From assembly GCA_905116865.2 (NCBI GenBank), contig CAJHNH020001136.1, positions 479,501 through 543,500 on the forward strand: a stretch of 64,000 bases of DNA, read 5' to 3'. Source of the stretch: Candidula unifasciata. Its lineage: Eukaryota; Mollusca; Gastropoda; Stylommatophora; Geomitridae. The position numbers and the translations under genes were made by a program. Under the pieces are notes generated by a model. It made no database searches, was not told the DNA's origin, and saw nothing but the letters and a program-made list of their open reading frames with translations. Below are positions 1 to 12,000 of this stretch, piece after piece (position 1 is the stretch's first letter; every line of letters begins with the position of its first letter).

Positions 1-188
1 AGAGGTTGTTACTTAGGAGGGTAAACCACAGAAAACTTTCATTGCAAATTCCAACTAAACATGAACAAGTCAATAAAAGAGTTGGCATGGGTTGGTAGGG
101 AGTACACCCATTGGAAGATGAAAGGCAGAAAGAGAAGAAAATAAAACCATCTTGAGAGGATCACCTGCAAGACAAAAACTAGAAGACA

Positions 189-416
189 GTGTGGCATATG
201 ATAACTGGATGGCCTATTAAAGCAGCCCTGCCACAAAACTGTCTGTATTTATTTTTGCGGCACAGACAGGGTGTCTCTGAGCCTGAGGTCTATAAGACTG
301 CATGGCTGCCCAAACAGAACAAAATCTATGGCCTTACAGAGGAATCGAACCTGAGCCTCTCGCATGGGAGCCCAGTGTTCTTAACTGTTCGGCAAGCTTC
401 AACTAAAGCAGATTAA
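189..416 (-). repeat. tRNA-like SINE head
   Basis: On the minus strand the segment from about 405 to 335 reads like a tRNA gene half: AGCTTGCCGAACAGTTAAG resembles an A box and GGTTCGATTCCTC fits the B-box consensus. A related copy is at 35145-35215. There is no complete cloverleaf, so a tRNA-derived SINE or pseudogene is more likely than a functional tRNA. Confidence 0.5.
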
Positions 417-955
417 CAGCTAAAAATAAGTACACAACTAGGTCATACAAAAAGAAAGATATGGCACATATCCCAAACATCTCGCCGGGCGCGAGATTTC
501 GTGTCGGCTCCCCTTCATGTCCTAGCCGTTCCCATGGGCTGTTCTATGTTCTAGGGGTGTCAGCATAATGAGAGAAAAGCAACAGTATTTTGCTTGTCTC
601 TCGCTGATGCTGACGGAATTTCAGCTCGCAGTTTAAGTCACCCAAGTAAGGCCGCAGTGATAGCCATGAAGAGCAAACGCATAACGCTGTAACACACACA
701 GAGCCAGCCACTGATAACGTGGAAAATAAAACATGCTGGCCATTCACAATGTGGAATATAGAATGCTTTCAGGGTTGAAAAAAAACACAACATGACATCC
801 CTAGAACAGCCATGGCATGAATGGGAGCTGACATCCAATCTCGTACCCCACGAGATGAGGGCATGTTTATGCAAAAACAATGACATTTTTCTCAGTAGTC
901 AATCTGGCTCATAAAGAGAATACTGTGCCAACATCTGAGGTATTTTATCCATGTT
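417..955. other. no recognisable feature
   Basis: No exon, transposon frame or tandem repeat could be supported here. Short ORFs on the minus strand resemble nothing known. The interval would lie in an EEF2KMT intron if the gene continues to the left. Confidence 0.5.
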
Positions 956-956
956 A

Positions 957-1175
957 AACGTCATGGTGACCTGGAAAGAACTCTAATGGAGGACACCGTT
1001 TCTGGAAAACAACACAGAGGCAGACCTCTGCAAAGGTGGATACAAGACATCAAAGATGCATTAGCTATGAAAGCACATTGGGCTGGAGAATTAGCTAGAG
1101 ACAGAGAAACCTTCAGGTGTGCCGTTACGAGAGGGATATCCTGTAAAGGACCTGCCGACTGATGATAATGATGAT
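957..1175 (+). mobile_element. RTE-like LINE, 3' end fragment
   Basis: Plus-strand translation gives H-G-D-L-E-R-T, then HRGRPLQRWIQDIKDALAMK, typical of the last part of an RTE-type reverse transcriptase ORF (GH..R....RGRP...W..DI). It ends with an ATGATAATGATGATAA tail. The same 3' end recurs at 44620, 57124, 60290 and 63605. Confidence 0.72.
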
Positions 1176-1728
1176 AAGTCAATGTAGACAAAGAAGACTC
1201 AGACAAGAGACTGTGCAATTTATATCCTGATACATTTAGCTGTACATCTTTAAGTGCATTAACACAGCGTCTCATTGTCAGACATAATTTTTTGTTGCTT
1301 TTAAGCCCCACCCTGCCTGTTGCATAATAAAACCTAATCTATGGGGTGAATAGACTTTCTGGGACCTGCCCTCTGGTGATCCTTATTCAAATGGTGGCAC
1401 TTTGTGTCACCGGGTGTTTATCGCTTAGTGTGATCTCCTGGTGGTCAGTCAGGTGCATACCTATGTATGTGCCATCTCCACTATGAAGGTTGGCTACAAT
1501 GTCCCCACAGCTCTCTTTGAGAATATTACATAGTGAGGTCCCAATCTCTTCCACAGTGCAACTCTCATAACACTGTCTAAAACCATGAAAGCAGATCTGT
1601 CGTTTAATAAATTGTGTGCTGTGGAAATCGAACCTTGGTACCTGAGGATAATGAAATTGTGAAAATTATCTCAGCTACAGATGGCATACTGCAGTAACAT
1701 AAATAAGATGAAGCAGTAAATGAGTCAA
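1176..1728. repeat. diverged interspersed repeat
   Basis: The part around 1350-1510 (GGTGGCACTTTGTGTCACCG followed by TTATCGCTTAGTGTG) is related to 18000-18130, so a dispersed element is present. The remainder shows nothing recognisable. Confidence 0.4.
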
Positions 1729-1802
1729 TCAGGTCTTGTGCTTACCTCCGTAAAGAAGCAGTTATCAGGTCTTGTGCTTACCTCCGTAAAGAAGCAGTTA
1801 TG
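1729..1802 (+). repeat. 36-bp tandem duplication
   Basis: TCAGGTCTTGTGCTTACCTC continuing CGTAAAGAAGCAGTTA occurs twice back to back without mismatch, so the duplication is recent. Confidence 0.9.
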
Positions 1803-1864
1803 TCTTAGTGTGGTGAATAATGGTATTTAGAGTCAAAGGAAGCTCACAGAAGTCAGCTTCAGGC

Positions 1865-2226
1865 CTCAGAAATGAGATATCTGATAAAGGTGGTCCAAGT
1901 GACAAAAAGGGAAAAAGTTCGCAATCAGACAATACGTCAATATCTTGAAACCCAGGCCTTACAAACTCAGCGGATCAGTCACAGCTATGATGGTTTGGAC
2001 ATGTATGCAGAATAGGGAAAAATCGCACACAATGAGAGGCATGGGAGGCCAAGAACCAGACCTCCAGGGCGACCCAGAATCAGCTAGAAAGACAACATCC
2101 GACAGTCCCTAACTGACAGAGGACTGGAATGGAACAAAGGCAAAAAAAAAAACTGCTGAAAGAGAAGAAGTTTGGCAATCTCTTTGGCAAACCTCTATCC
2201 CCAAGACAGACGAGAAAAGACCAAGT
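1865..2226 (+). mobile_element. RTE-like LINE fragment
   Basis: With frameshifts the plus strand reads SEMRYL..VVQVT...KVRNQTIRQYLETQ...WFGHVCRIGKNRT then R-Q-S-L-T-D-R-G-L-E-W-N. This is the C-terminal region of an RTE-type LINE protein. It is decayed, with stops and an A-run. Confidence 0.65.
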
Positions 2227-2471
2227 AAGTGTGAAACGATTCATTTATATGTTTAATCTCACCTAATTATATTACTGCAGTATGCATAGCTCAGAAAAAA
2301 CCCCAAAAAAACCAAACGCATGGAGAAGGGACCTAGAGATAAACAGATGGAGAGGTTGTGAGGTGAGCTGCATGCAATAGCGTAGGATAGAAGGACTTTG
2401 CATGAGTTGGTTGAGGGCCTGTGCTCCATTGGGAGATAAATCAAGAAGAATTATGCACACCTAATGAGATA

Positions 2472-3011
2472 TATGAGTGCCTTCAATAAACTGTCCAACA
2501 TCTGGAAATCAAAGACACTTAGCAAACACACAAAACTCAAGATCTTCAATTCTTGTGCGATTCCAGTACTAACCTATTGATGCGAGAGCTGGAAATCAAC
2601 GAAAACTCTAGACACAAAATTAGACAGTTTTGAAAATAAATGCCTTAGAAGAATACTAAATTTCAAATGGTCAGATTTCCGAACCAATACACAAATAAGG
2701 CAAGAATCCAGGCAAGAGTATGTGTCTAATTTTATACGAAAACGCCGCTGGAACTATGTCGGCCACGCCCTTAGAATGGATAAATCAAGACTTCCTTACC
2801 AAGCCCTCATTTGGACACCACAGGGGAAAAGATCTTGTGGAAGACCAAGGGAAACCCTACGTAGAACTATCATCAGGGAAGGCTCACTCATGGGCCACTC
2901 AAACATTCAAGACCTACAACAGATTGCAACGAACCGCCATGCATGGAGAGTCATGACCTCTGCCCTATGTGCCGCACTCGACACAAGAGGAAAGACTAAC
3001 TAACTAACTAA
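2472..3011 (+). mobile_element. LINE with (TAAC)n tail, 5'-truncated
   Basis: The copy encodes the C-terminal end of a LINE reverse transcriptase ORF (ESWKSTKTLDTKLDSFENKC, then RRWNYVGHALRMD, GRPRETLRRTI, and NRHAWRVMTSALC) and ends with four TAAC repeats. It is flanked by the perfect 11-bp target-site duplication CTAATGAGATA (2461-2471 and 3012-3022), which fixes both ends. A stop after PVLTY shows it is dead. A second copy lies at 51689-52109 on the minus strand. Confidence 0.85.
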
Positions 3012-3022
3012 CTAATGAGATA

Positions 3023-3750
3023 CAGCGAAATAAGCCAGGCAACAAACTGCCCAATCCTGGTGTCATCTTGTTCAAATATTCAAATATTGTGCTAACACTG
3101 GAGGTAATTTTACAATCACAAGTACAGAGTACTCACCTGCCATGTACTCAGCCCTGTTGTACCTTGAGATACCAAATGAACTGACTCTTGTAGTGAAATA
3201 CATTCTCCTGAGGGCTAACATAAACAACAAAACAATATATATGTATAGACATGAATATATACACATACACACCAACATATATATACAGATTTGTATGTGT
3301 GTGCACGCACATATACACGCATATATATATCAAATAAAGGACTTTAAGGCTGCCAATATACTTATTTTGAGGAAATAATAATTCTTCTCTTCCTCTGGTT
3401 ACTTCAGTGAAGTGTTGGGGGATGATGAATGGTGTGTGTGTGTTTCTTTCTGATGTGTTGTAAAAGTTAATCTCAATTTCTTTAAGGTGGCTCTTGATGT
3501 AGTTGCTCCATATTTTGCACTGCTTTTGCTTGCTCTGTGTGAATTATATTTCTTTAATGTGGTTCAGTGCAGCAGCTGGTATCACAGAGTTCTTGTCAGA
3601 CAGCCAAATGATCTTGTCTGTTTACTGAACATCTTTATCGAACTGTATGACTGGTTTAAATCTTAGTCTGCTTATCCGTTCTTAATTTGTAATTGTTCCT
3701 TTTACTTCGACAGTTCTCTGAAGACACCTTATCTCCGTTATAATTTTCTG
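3023..3750. other. AT-rich interval with TA/CA microsatellite and a possible LINE 3' end
   Basis: 3232-3335 is a mixed AT/AC/GT simple-sequence tract. Around 3378-3425 the minus strand resembles the 3' end of the LINE fragment at 35525 (ACACTTCACTGAAG next to a GAAGAGAAGAA tail). 3016-3070 is related to 19127-19190. Nothing codes for a host protein. Confidence 0.4.
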
Positions 3751-3754
3751 TTCA

Positions 3755-4268
3755 CTAGTTGTAGCAAAAGGGGCTGCTGGGGTTGGTTCTGCAACGTCCT
3801 GTAAGGCATTCGCAACTAACCTAGTTGTAGCAAAGGGGCTGCTGGGGTTGGTTCTGTAACGTCCTGTAAGGCATACGCAACTAACCTAGTTGTAGTAAAG
3901 GTTTCTGTTCACTAGTTGTAGCAAAGGGGCTGCTGGGGTTGGTTCTGTAACGTCCTGTAAGGCATACGCAACTAACCTAGTTGTAGTAAAGGTTTCTGTT
4001 CACCAGTTGTAGCAAAGGGGCTGCTGGGATTGGTTCTGCAACGTCCTGTAAAGGATACGCAACTAACCTTGTTGTAGCAAAGGTTTCTGTTCACTAGTTG
4101 TAGCAAAGGGGCTGCTGGGATTGGTTCTGCAACGTTCTGTAAAGGATACGCAACTAACCTTGTTGTAGCAAAGGTTTCTGTTCACTAGTTGTAGCAAAGG
4201 GGCTGCTGGGATTGGTTCTGCAACGTTCTGTAAAGGATACGCAACTAACCTTGTTGTAGCAAAGGTTT
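3755..4268 (+). repeat. tandem array, 64-91 bp units (left part)
   Basis: Units contain TTGTAGCAAAGGGGCTGCTG then GGTTGGTTCTGCAACGT and ACGCAACTAACC. Later units have a 91-bp period (CTGCTGGGATTGG at 4021, 4112 and 4203). The array continues after the LINE at 4269-4897, and an inverted fragment lies at 44808-44872. Confidence 0.9.
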
Positions 4269-4897
4269 CTTCTTCTTCTTCTTTCGTTCGCATGAAATAA
4301 ATTGTCTATATCTGCAAAGCCGTCTCTTGTATGAATTTCACTGTCTTTTCTAATTCACTAAGCGGCCCGTAAAGTTTGACTTCCACAAGTGTCTCTTTTG
4401 GACAAAGGTTTTGCCTGAAAGCGTTGAATATGGGACAGTCTTGAAGGATGTGATCTGTTGTTTCAGGTGCCAGTCCACAAGTACACATGGCCGATTGGCC
4501 AATCTTAAATTTGTTGTACATGTGGGAGCGAAGTCTATTGTGCCCTGTTCTAAGGCGAAGGATAATAACTTGCTCTGGTCTGTCCATAATATGGTAATCA
4601 TCTTGTGCCAGTTTCGGTGGCATTCTGATTGATTTGATCATTCTCTTCTTCTGTTGATAAGAGACTGGTATGTCAGGTTGTTCTTCAGTTGCACCTTCCT
4701 TAGCTAGTTTATCAGCTTTTTCGTTTCCGGGAACTCCACAGTGGGAAGGTATCCACTGCATTACTAATTTACAGCGGTTGCCTAGTTCGGATAATAGTGT
4801 CCGTATGCTTGGTAATTTTCCAGACTGGAGTGACTGAAGTACTGCTTTTGCATCTGTCAGGAATACCACTGGTTGTGAAAAATACCCTGTATTTAGT
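4269..4897 (-). mobile_element. RNase H LINE, 5'-truncated copy with (GAA)n tail
   Basis: An uninterrupted 187-codon frame (4869-4306) encodes the end of an RNase H domain (VFLTDAKAV, QWIPSHCGVPGNEKAD) and then a zinc-knuckle-like CTCGLAPETTDHILQDCP. The 3' end is ATGCGAACGAAAGAAGAAGA. A perfect 10-bp duplication, GCAAAGGTTT (4259-4268 and 4898-4907), flanks it. It interrupts the surrounding tandem array, so it is younger than the array. A longer relative is at 10429-11905. Confidence 0.88.
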
Positions 4898-5065
4898 GCA
4901 AAGGTTTATGTTCACTAGTTGTAGCAAAGGGGCTGCTGGGGTTGGTTCTGCAACGTCCTGTAAAGGATACGCAACTAACCTTGTTGTAGCAAAGGGGCTG
5001 CTGGGGTTGGTTCTACAACGTCCTGTAAAGGATACACAACTAACCTAGTTGTAGCAAGGGTTTCT
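4898..5065 (+). repeat. tandem array (right part, after LINE insertion)
   Basis: Two further units of the array seen at 3755-4268 resume immediately after the target-site duplication. Confidence 0.88.
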
Positions 5066-5578
5066 GTTTACATTGGTGGCATAATGTGGGCCCAGAAAAA
5101 AAAATTATGTGAACTGCCTGGCCCAGAACCAAAAAAAGTTTTGTGACCTGCCTAGGTTTTTGGGGAATGAGAGATGTAGTTACAATTACTTTCCATGTCT
5201 ATATACATTTTATTAAGAGCAAACAAACTACTTATCTGCTTGGCTTTGTTTATTGGGTTATTGTCCCAAGACTAGAACAAAGTTTTTTTCAAATATTTTT
5301 CAACATGCCTCTCCACTATAGATCTTCTTCTTTAACTATAACTACATGGTGTCTGTCTGCATCACGACTGCAATATTTGCACCTTTTGGCTAGCAAAACT
5401 GACATTTGCACCTTTCGGCTAGCAAAACTGATTCCTTTGGGTATTTGTTGCTCAGATTAGCTTTCTCAGCACCACAGATTTAACACTGACCTGTCAACAT
5501 TGCTTATATATTGTGGAAATAATTTGGTAATCATCTTCATCTTTCACATTCATACATAAGAAATTGACATGTAAAAAT
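5066..5578. other. no recognisable feature
   Basis: Apart from a short internal echo (GCACCTTTTGGCTAGCAAAACTGA at 5381, repeated at 5408 as GCACCTTTCGGCTAGC) nothing is recognised. It lies on the 3' side of EEF2KMT exon 3, inside the presumed intron. Confidence 0.5.
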
Positions 5579-5589
5579 GATTCTATTGT

Positions 5590-5881
5590 TCCCCGTGGGG
5601 GTTCCGGGGCCCCCTAATGGGGGAAAACAAGAACAGGCCCACTGCCTCCCCAACAAGCATGTTGTAAGAGTCGACTAATTTGGGAGCTTCCTTCGAAGTC
5701 AGAGTGCATCTGCCTGAGAGGCAAGGAACCAACAATCTGTATACAATTAAGTCAGATCTGTTAAACAGATGCACAAGCAACACTCAGGTACTGGAACACG
5801 ACTAAAGTCCAGACGTGGACGAACGACCAGAACTTTCCACCGGCGTTCACAGCCGGTGAATGCTAAGATGAAGAATAAGAA
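5590..5881 (+). repeat. SINE-A copy
   Basis: This copy of the ~285-bp family starts TCCCCGTGGGGGTTCCGGGG and ends with a GAAGAATAAGAAGA tail. An 11-bp duplication, GATTCTATTGT (5579-5589 and 5882-5892), bounds it. No tRNA head is obvious. Other copies are at 6228, 12096, 27767, 31332 and 49388, with older ones elsewhere. Confidence 0.82.
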
Positions 5882-5975
5882 GATTCTATTGTAAATAGTT
5901 TTAATAACTTCTAGAATTTTCCAGGAAAGCGATCTACTAGCACATATTTAAATTTATATACTATATAAACTATAC

Positions 5976-6086
5976 CATTTTATATGACTTGTAGCAAAGA
6001 GTCTCGTCTTCATCTTCACTCCGAGACAACAGGTCTGTGTATGTTTCATACATCTCATCAGCAATGTCTGCATCTTCTGATTCCAG
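5976..6086 (-). CDS. EEF2KMT: EEF2KMT coding exon 3
   Basis: A 111-bp exon (37 codons) follows a CCTCAG acceptor. It starts LESEDADIADEMYETYTDLL and ends ETLCYKSYKM. The pattern of acidic linker, DELYEAL-like helix and K/R-SY motif agrees with the region before the methyltransferase domain in EEF2KMT. The donor taken is GTATAG at 5975, which is weak; the frame runs into a stop two codons later, so splicing must occur near here. SINE-A copies lie on both sides. Confidence 0.68.
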
Positions 6087-9000
6087 CTGAGGAAAGAACA
6101 CAGGGTGTGACATGCAGTCAATAAACAAGTCAGAGGAGATTCACCACTGTGGTGATCTGTAGTCAAATATTTGAACAGAAGAGTTTACAATGTGAAATTA
6201 AATATTAGGAAATTAGTAGACGGCTTCCCCGTGTGGGTTACAGGGCCCCACTGTGAGGAAAACAAGAACAGACGCACTGCCTCCCCAACAAGTATGCTGT
6301 AATAGTCGACTAACTGGGAGCTTCATTCGAAGTTGGAGTGCATCTGCCAGAGAGACAAGGAACTAATAGTCTGCATACAAATAAGTCAGATTTGTAAAAT
6401 GGATGTGCATGTAACATTCAGGTTCTGGAACAAGACTAAAGTTCAGAGGTGGATGAACAACCGGAACATTTCGCCGGAGTTTACAGCCAGTGAAAGCAAA
6501 GAAGATGAAGAATTAAAGACTAGGACTGAAACTAGTCCAACAACTAATTGAAAGTGCAACAGATTTTTCTTCTTCTGAGTTCCCCATTAAATCAATGGTT
6601 GGCAAAATGTGTTTTTTTTTTCTCTTCTTTTTCTTAAAGCCATGCTGTGTGACGTTGGTAGTCATGTCTATCCACAACCTTCTGTCGTGTGTACTTTTAA
6701 TCAACTCTGACACAGATGATATTCCATCTCATGATGTCAAACTGTCATGGCCAGCATCTTTTCTCTTGGTCTGCCTCTGCCTCTCCTCCACTCCAACTTT
6801 CCTACTGTCATGATGTACTCCAGTTTTCTCATTCTCATCATATGACTAAAGAATGTAGACTGTCTCTTTCTGATGTGTGAATCTATTGGTTATTATTGCC
6901 TAGACATCGACCTGGCTGCTTCGAAATACGAAGATAAGTGATACTGTGTATTTATGTATCAAGAAAAGATATAAAACCGAACGAAAAGTATATATATGTA
7001 GCATTGTCTAATTTGTGTATGTGCTGATAAAGGCTCCATAGCCGCAACATTCACGTTTTGTTTGTAATATTGGGAAGTTCTTTTATATATATACTTTTTG
7101 TTCAGGTTTATATCTTTCCTTGATATCTTTCTGATGTGGGCAATCAGTTCTCATCGTTGGTTTCTTTCAAGACATCCTCATACTCTTTTTAATCTGACCA
7201 GGGTATTCTCATCATTCGTCTATAAAAACCACATCTCTGCAGATTTCAAATAATGTTTCACTAATCTACCAGCTGTCCATGATTCATTTCCATATATTAA
7301 GATAGGATTCATAAAGCTTTTAAAAATTCTCTTTCTCGTCTCAACTGACAAAGAAAAACTGCACAAAATATTCTTCATTTTGTAAAATACTGCCTTTGTT
7401 TGAGCTATTATAAAGTTAACTTCTTTAATACATTTTCCATTTGATGTTGTCAGGGTGCCCAAGTCAACCTGCTTGAGGCTTGTCCCACTTACTTTGACTG
7501 TGGAGGGTCAGTTTTCTTTGTAATTACCATCTGATTTTAACAAACCCTAGAGGGTCTAATGGGGACCTGGAACCCACACGGGGTGTGCAATCCATAAAAT
7601 GACAATAATGGCTTGGTATCAACTTCCCCACTCTCTGCCGCACCATTCTCTTCAGAACCTGATGATCTATCAGTGTCTCTGCAGTGTTCGCTTACTCCAA
7701 AGACCCCTGGTAACATCATCTAGCTTGTCGTGCATCATCTTTACCAGAAACTGGTGTAGAATCAGCCAATCTGTCTTCCGGTTATTTCCCAACACAACTG
7801 CCCACCCTGGAGAACATTTCCAAAGAACAATTCCAGCACACCTAACAACAAGGGGAGTGATGCTTGCCACTCTACACAGAACAAACCCATCTCCAGCTTT
7901 CTCAACATGCTTGGTGAGTCTTTTACAGTCATGAAATGTGTGTGCAGCTCATTTTGAATCCATAAAAAGGCCCACAGTGACAACCTCCACCTCCACTCGC
8001 AAAGCAGATGGCTATCCATTCGCTTTTGCTACGAACTGTATGCACTTCTTCTGCCTCTCAATACAGTCATCTGTATACAGATAATCAAATCATCTGGGCA
8101 AGCACTGTCAATCAGTTTTTGAATTTCTCATTTTGCAGTGCTGACTGGCCAGTCTTTGCACTCCAGGCCTAATGAGAGGGATACGTTGGCGCAGTCGATA
8201 GGAGACTCGTTTTCAAATCCAGCTGCGACTCGCTGCAGCCCACGGCCGGTGTTCGAAACTGGGCGGTTCCTGGGGTTCACTTAGCCTCTAGGTAATGGGT
8301 ACCAGAGTTAACACTCTGGGGTAAATGGAGGAATGTTGCTGTAGCTACAGAGTTTCGTGCGGACGGCGACACAGGTGGACAGTTTCTTATCAGCTGTCCG
8401 TACTGGTGGCAGAGCCCTTATGGTTTTTAACCGTGTGCAATGACGCTGGTTGACATCTCCCGACTTTACCTGTTTTTAAATGTGATTATAAAACTATGAG
8501 TAAGGCTCACTGCTGCTCAGCCACTTTAACCCACCCCTCACCTCATCTAATATTTTACAAAATTATAATTCTGAGATAGTTTTTTTTTGGTTTCTGAAGG
8601 ATCCCTTCCCTGCACATATTAGGTTCTCAGTCTCATTCCATCCACCACACAAAAAAGCTCTCAACAAAGTTTATGAATCATGTAGCACCAGCAAGGATCC
8701 CAGTATAAGCATTCCAGAATCCCAGTAAACTCTAAATATTCTTTTCTTTCTGTGGTCGGATTGTATCATTTAAAATTTGCACTAGGCATTGCTCTTTTGG
8801 TGCACTCTCTTTAATTTCTCAATGTTGAGGGATCTTTACCATATGTAATTTGAACACAAGTTCTATTTTTCAGATATTATTCAAGAAAGCTAAGCGTCCG
8901 ATTTAACTCTGTTTCGTCAGCATGATGTATAACACCCAGAATCCTTATTAAAAATGTGCAGCACCTAGTCCTATTCAATCATAGGTAGACACAATTCCTT

Positions 9001-12000
9001 CACCAAGGCGACTGATGCCACCCCACTCCTTATCTATGGCCACTGAATGTTAAAAACCAGAAGATTAAACAACCCAATCATACATTTAGATTTGTTTCTA
9101 CCCATAAATGTGGAAAACTGATGTGGTGATGCTCCACTGACTTCCAATATATTATAATAATAAACAGACAGGTAGCCTGAAAAAAATCCTGAAGCCTGTT
9201 TGTTTCTTGCCATGGTCTGCTAATGCAATTTCCGCTACAAACTGGAGTTTACCATTTCGTTGCCAAAGCTCCTGAGCTGAGTGCTTAGCGCAACACTGAG
9301 CTGTGTATATCATGTGAAATGCCTTATGCTTATATTCACATCAATCTGTGATGTGGTTTTTAGATAATGGCAGATTTTCTGTCTACATTTGGACTGAAGA
9401 TGTCTCTTATACAATAAAATTTTGCCATCTTTATCGAACTGCCATCATGACTGACTACTTCCATAAATGACAAACCATGATTCTGGTGGCAAAGTGTTAG
9501 TGTCAGCGCCTGTCACAACTGCCTTATGCATTTACTGTAAATGTATCATTCTGAGCTTTGCATGGACTAACTGGCCTGTTGACCAGTTTTCAAATGGTAT
9601 AGTCAAGGGCATTCTGTGTGGTTTTTACTGCCATAGAAATGGAACAATTGTAGGGTGACCCATTAGCAGTGAAACTGAAACCTTGACTATCAATTTTATT
9701 GACTTTCACATTCCCAAAAGGATTTACAACTTGTATATAATAAACGTTTTTGCCAGATGTCAATGAAGAACATTCTTTTTCCGTCTTTTATCTTCCTAAA
9801 CAGTACAGGTGGTCACCCAACGGTAACCAAGTCCTTTGTAGTCACCAATTCTCCTTAAATGCATCTTTTAGAGAGCAGGGGTAGTATAGCAGCCATATGC
9901 TCACCAGCCAGGCCTAAGGATCAAATCTGCATTTAAGGTGAACTTTCCTTTCCAAAGTTTACCTTGGATTCCAGGCTGACCCAACCTAACATGGATGAAG
10001 ACCACATCATCCATCAAGCGCTGACTGCTTTATTAAAAATATAGGTTTTTAGCCAAATACATCAAAGGTGTTAAAAGGGTTCTTTTGTCCCCTATAACAT
10101 GCATGGTAGGTTAGTGTTTCTATTTTGCTTGTTGAATTCAGAATCGACATCACAGCACTCAGGACATTCCCATAAGCGCTCCGTTCCTATCTGATTCCAC
10201 TGAAGTGATGCTTGCCACTCTGCATGGACCATACCTGTCTCCACTTTTCTGAACATGTCCTGTGAATTGGTTACAATCATGACATGTCTGTACTGCTGCT
10301 TCTCAGGCCAGCAGAAGGCTTCGCTGACAGCCTTCACCTCCATTCTCAAACTAGATGTAAACATGTAGTTTGAGAATGGAGGTGGAGGCAGTCAGTGAAG
10401 CCTTTGTTTACAATTAGCTTATCACCTTCTTCTTCTTCTTTCGTTCGCATGAAATAAATTATCTATATCTGTAATGCTGTCTCTAGTATGAATTTCACTG
10501 TCTTTTGTAATTCACTAAGCGGTCCGTAATGTTTGACTTCCACAAGTGTCTCTTTTGGCCAGAAGTTTTGCCTGGGAGCGTTGAATCTGGGACAGTCTTG
10601 GAGGATGTGATCTGTTGCCTCAGGTGCCCGTCCACAGGAACACATGGCTGATTGGCTGATCTTAAATTTGTTGTACATGTTGCAGCGAAGCCGATTGTGC
10701 CCTGTTCTACGGCAAGGATAATGACTTGCTCTGGTCTGTCCATAATATGGTAATCGTCTTGTGCCAGTTTCGGTGGCATTCTGATTGATTTGATCATTCT
10801 CTTCTTCTGTTGAAAAGAGACTGGTATGTCGGGTTGTTTTACAGTTGCACCTTCCTTAGCTAGTTTATCAGCTCTTTCGTTTCCGGGAACTCCACATTGG
10901 GAAGGTATCCACTGCATTACTAATTTACAATGGTTGCCTAGTTTGGATAATAGTGAATGTATGCTTGGTAATTTTCCAGACTGGAGTGCCTGAAGTACCG
11001 CTTTTGCATCTGTCAGGATGTGGTTGTGAAAAATACTCTGTATTTAGTAGTTTCTCTACCGCTATCTTGATGGCTTGAACTTCTGCATCATAGTTGTGAC
11101 AGTGTTGACTGTATCCCTGGTATTATTAGGATACTCAATGTACACTCCTGCACCTACGTTTCTGACTGCACTTTCTGCTGACCCATCTGTGTAAACACGG
11201 ACCCTAAGATTCTGTGGGTATTCATCATCAAGTAGACTGAGGGTGGCTGTTTTGCGCTGCGCACTGTTTTGTTCTTCTTTGTCAAATACTCTTTTCACTT
11301 CTGTCTTGATGTGTCTTGGAAACATACTCCTCTCTCCAGGGGTCCGTTCTGGGACAGCATTTAAGAATCTATCAGTTGCAGGCAAATCAGTGGTTTGTCT
11401 GCAGAGCCGTTAGGCCTGGTGGATGAAACTACTTCTCTTTAGTCGTCCCAAAGTTAGATTTTGGAATCTTTCATTCATAGGTTGACTGGGCATACTAAGA
11501 AACTTTTCTGTTTGTAAAAGCATCTTGGTGTCTCTGCGTTCACTCAGTGCTTGGGTCATCCCCATTTTCTCCATCACAGCTATAGGTGTTGATTTCATAC
11601 TGCCTGTGGTAACTCTGAGTGCTTGATTTTGCACTTTGTCTAATTCTTGCAATGTGGTTTTTGATGCCGAACTCCATGCTGTGGATCCATATTCAAGATG
11701 TGGTCGAACACTTTGTTGGTAAACTTTTCTAAGTATTTTCCCGCTAGCACCCCATGTGGTTCCATTTAGTTTTCTCAGAATGGCTACCCTCCTTCTGGCT
11801 TTCGTTGCTGCCTTGTTGATGTGTTTTCTCCACGTTAACCTAAGCTTATCACCAAGTGTTGCTATTATTTGCTCCTTTAATGTGCCTATGGGGGTGACAT
11901 TTATAATATAACATTATCTTAAGAATCAGGTGATTATGTTATGAATCAGAACCTGAATATTTACATCTGCTTTGAGAGTGGAAGTGGAGACGGGCACTGC

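Noticed and set aside
335..405. Possible functional tRNA gene on the minus strand
   Set aside because: A and B boxes are present, but the acceptor and D-arm pairings are poor and a related copy lies at 35145; a SINE head fits better.
840..890. Possible EEF2KMT catalytic exon (ISWGT on the minus strand)
   Set aside because: Only four or five residues resemble ISYGTTGLVTW and the surroundings do not fit; no splice sites support it.
6878..7125. Firm call of a hammerhead ribozyme
   Set aside because: Only the CTGATGA, hairpin and GAAAC-like blocks are visible; stems I and III could not be paired convincingly, so it is kept as a hypothesis.
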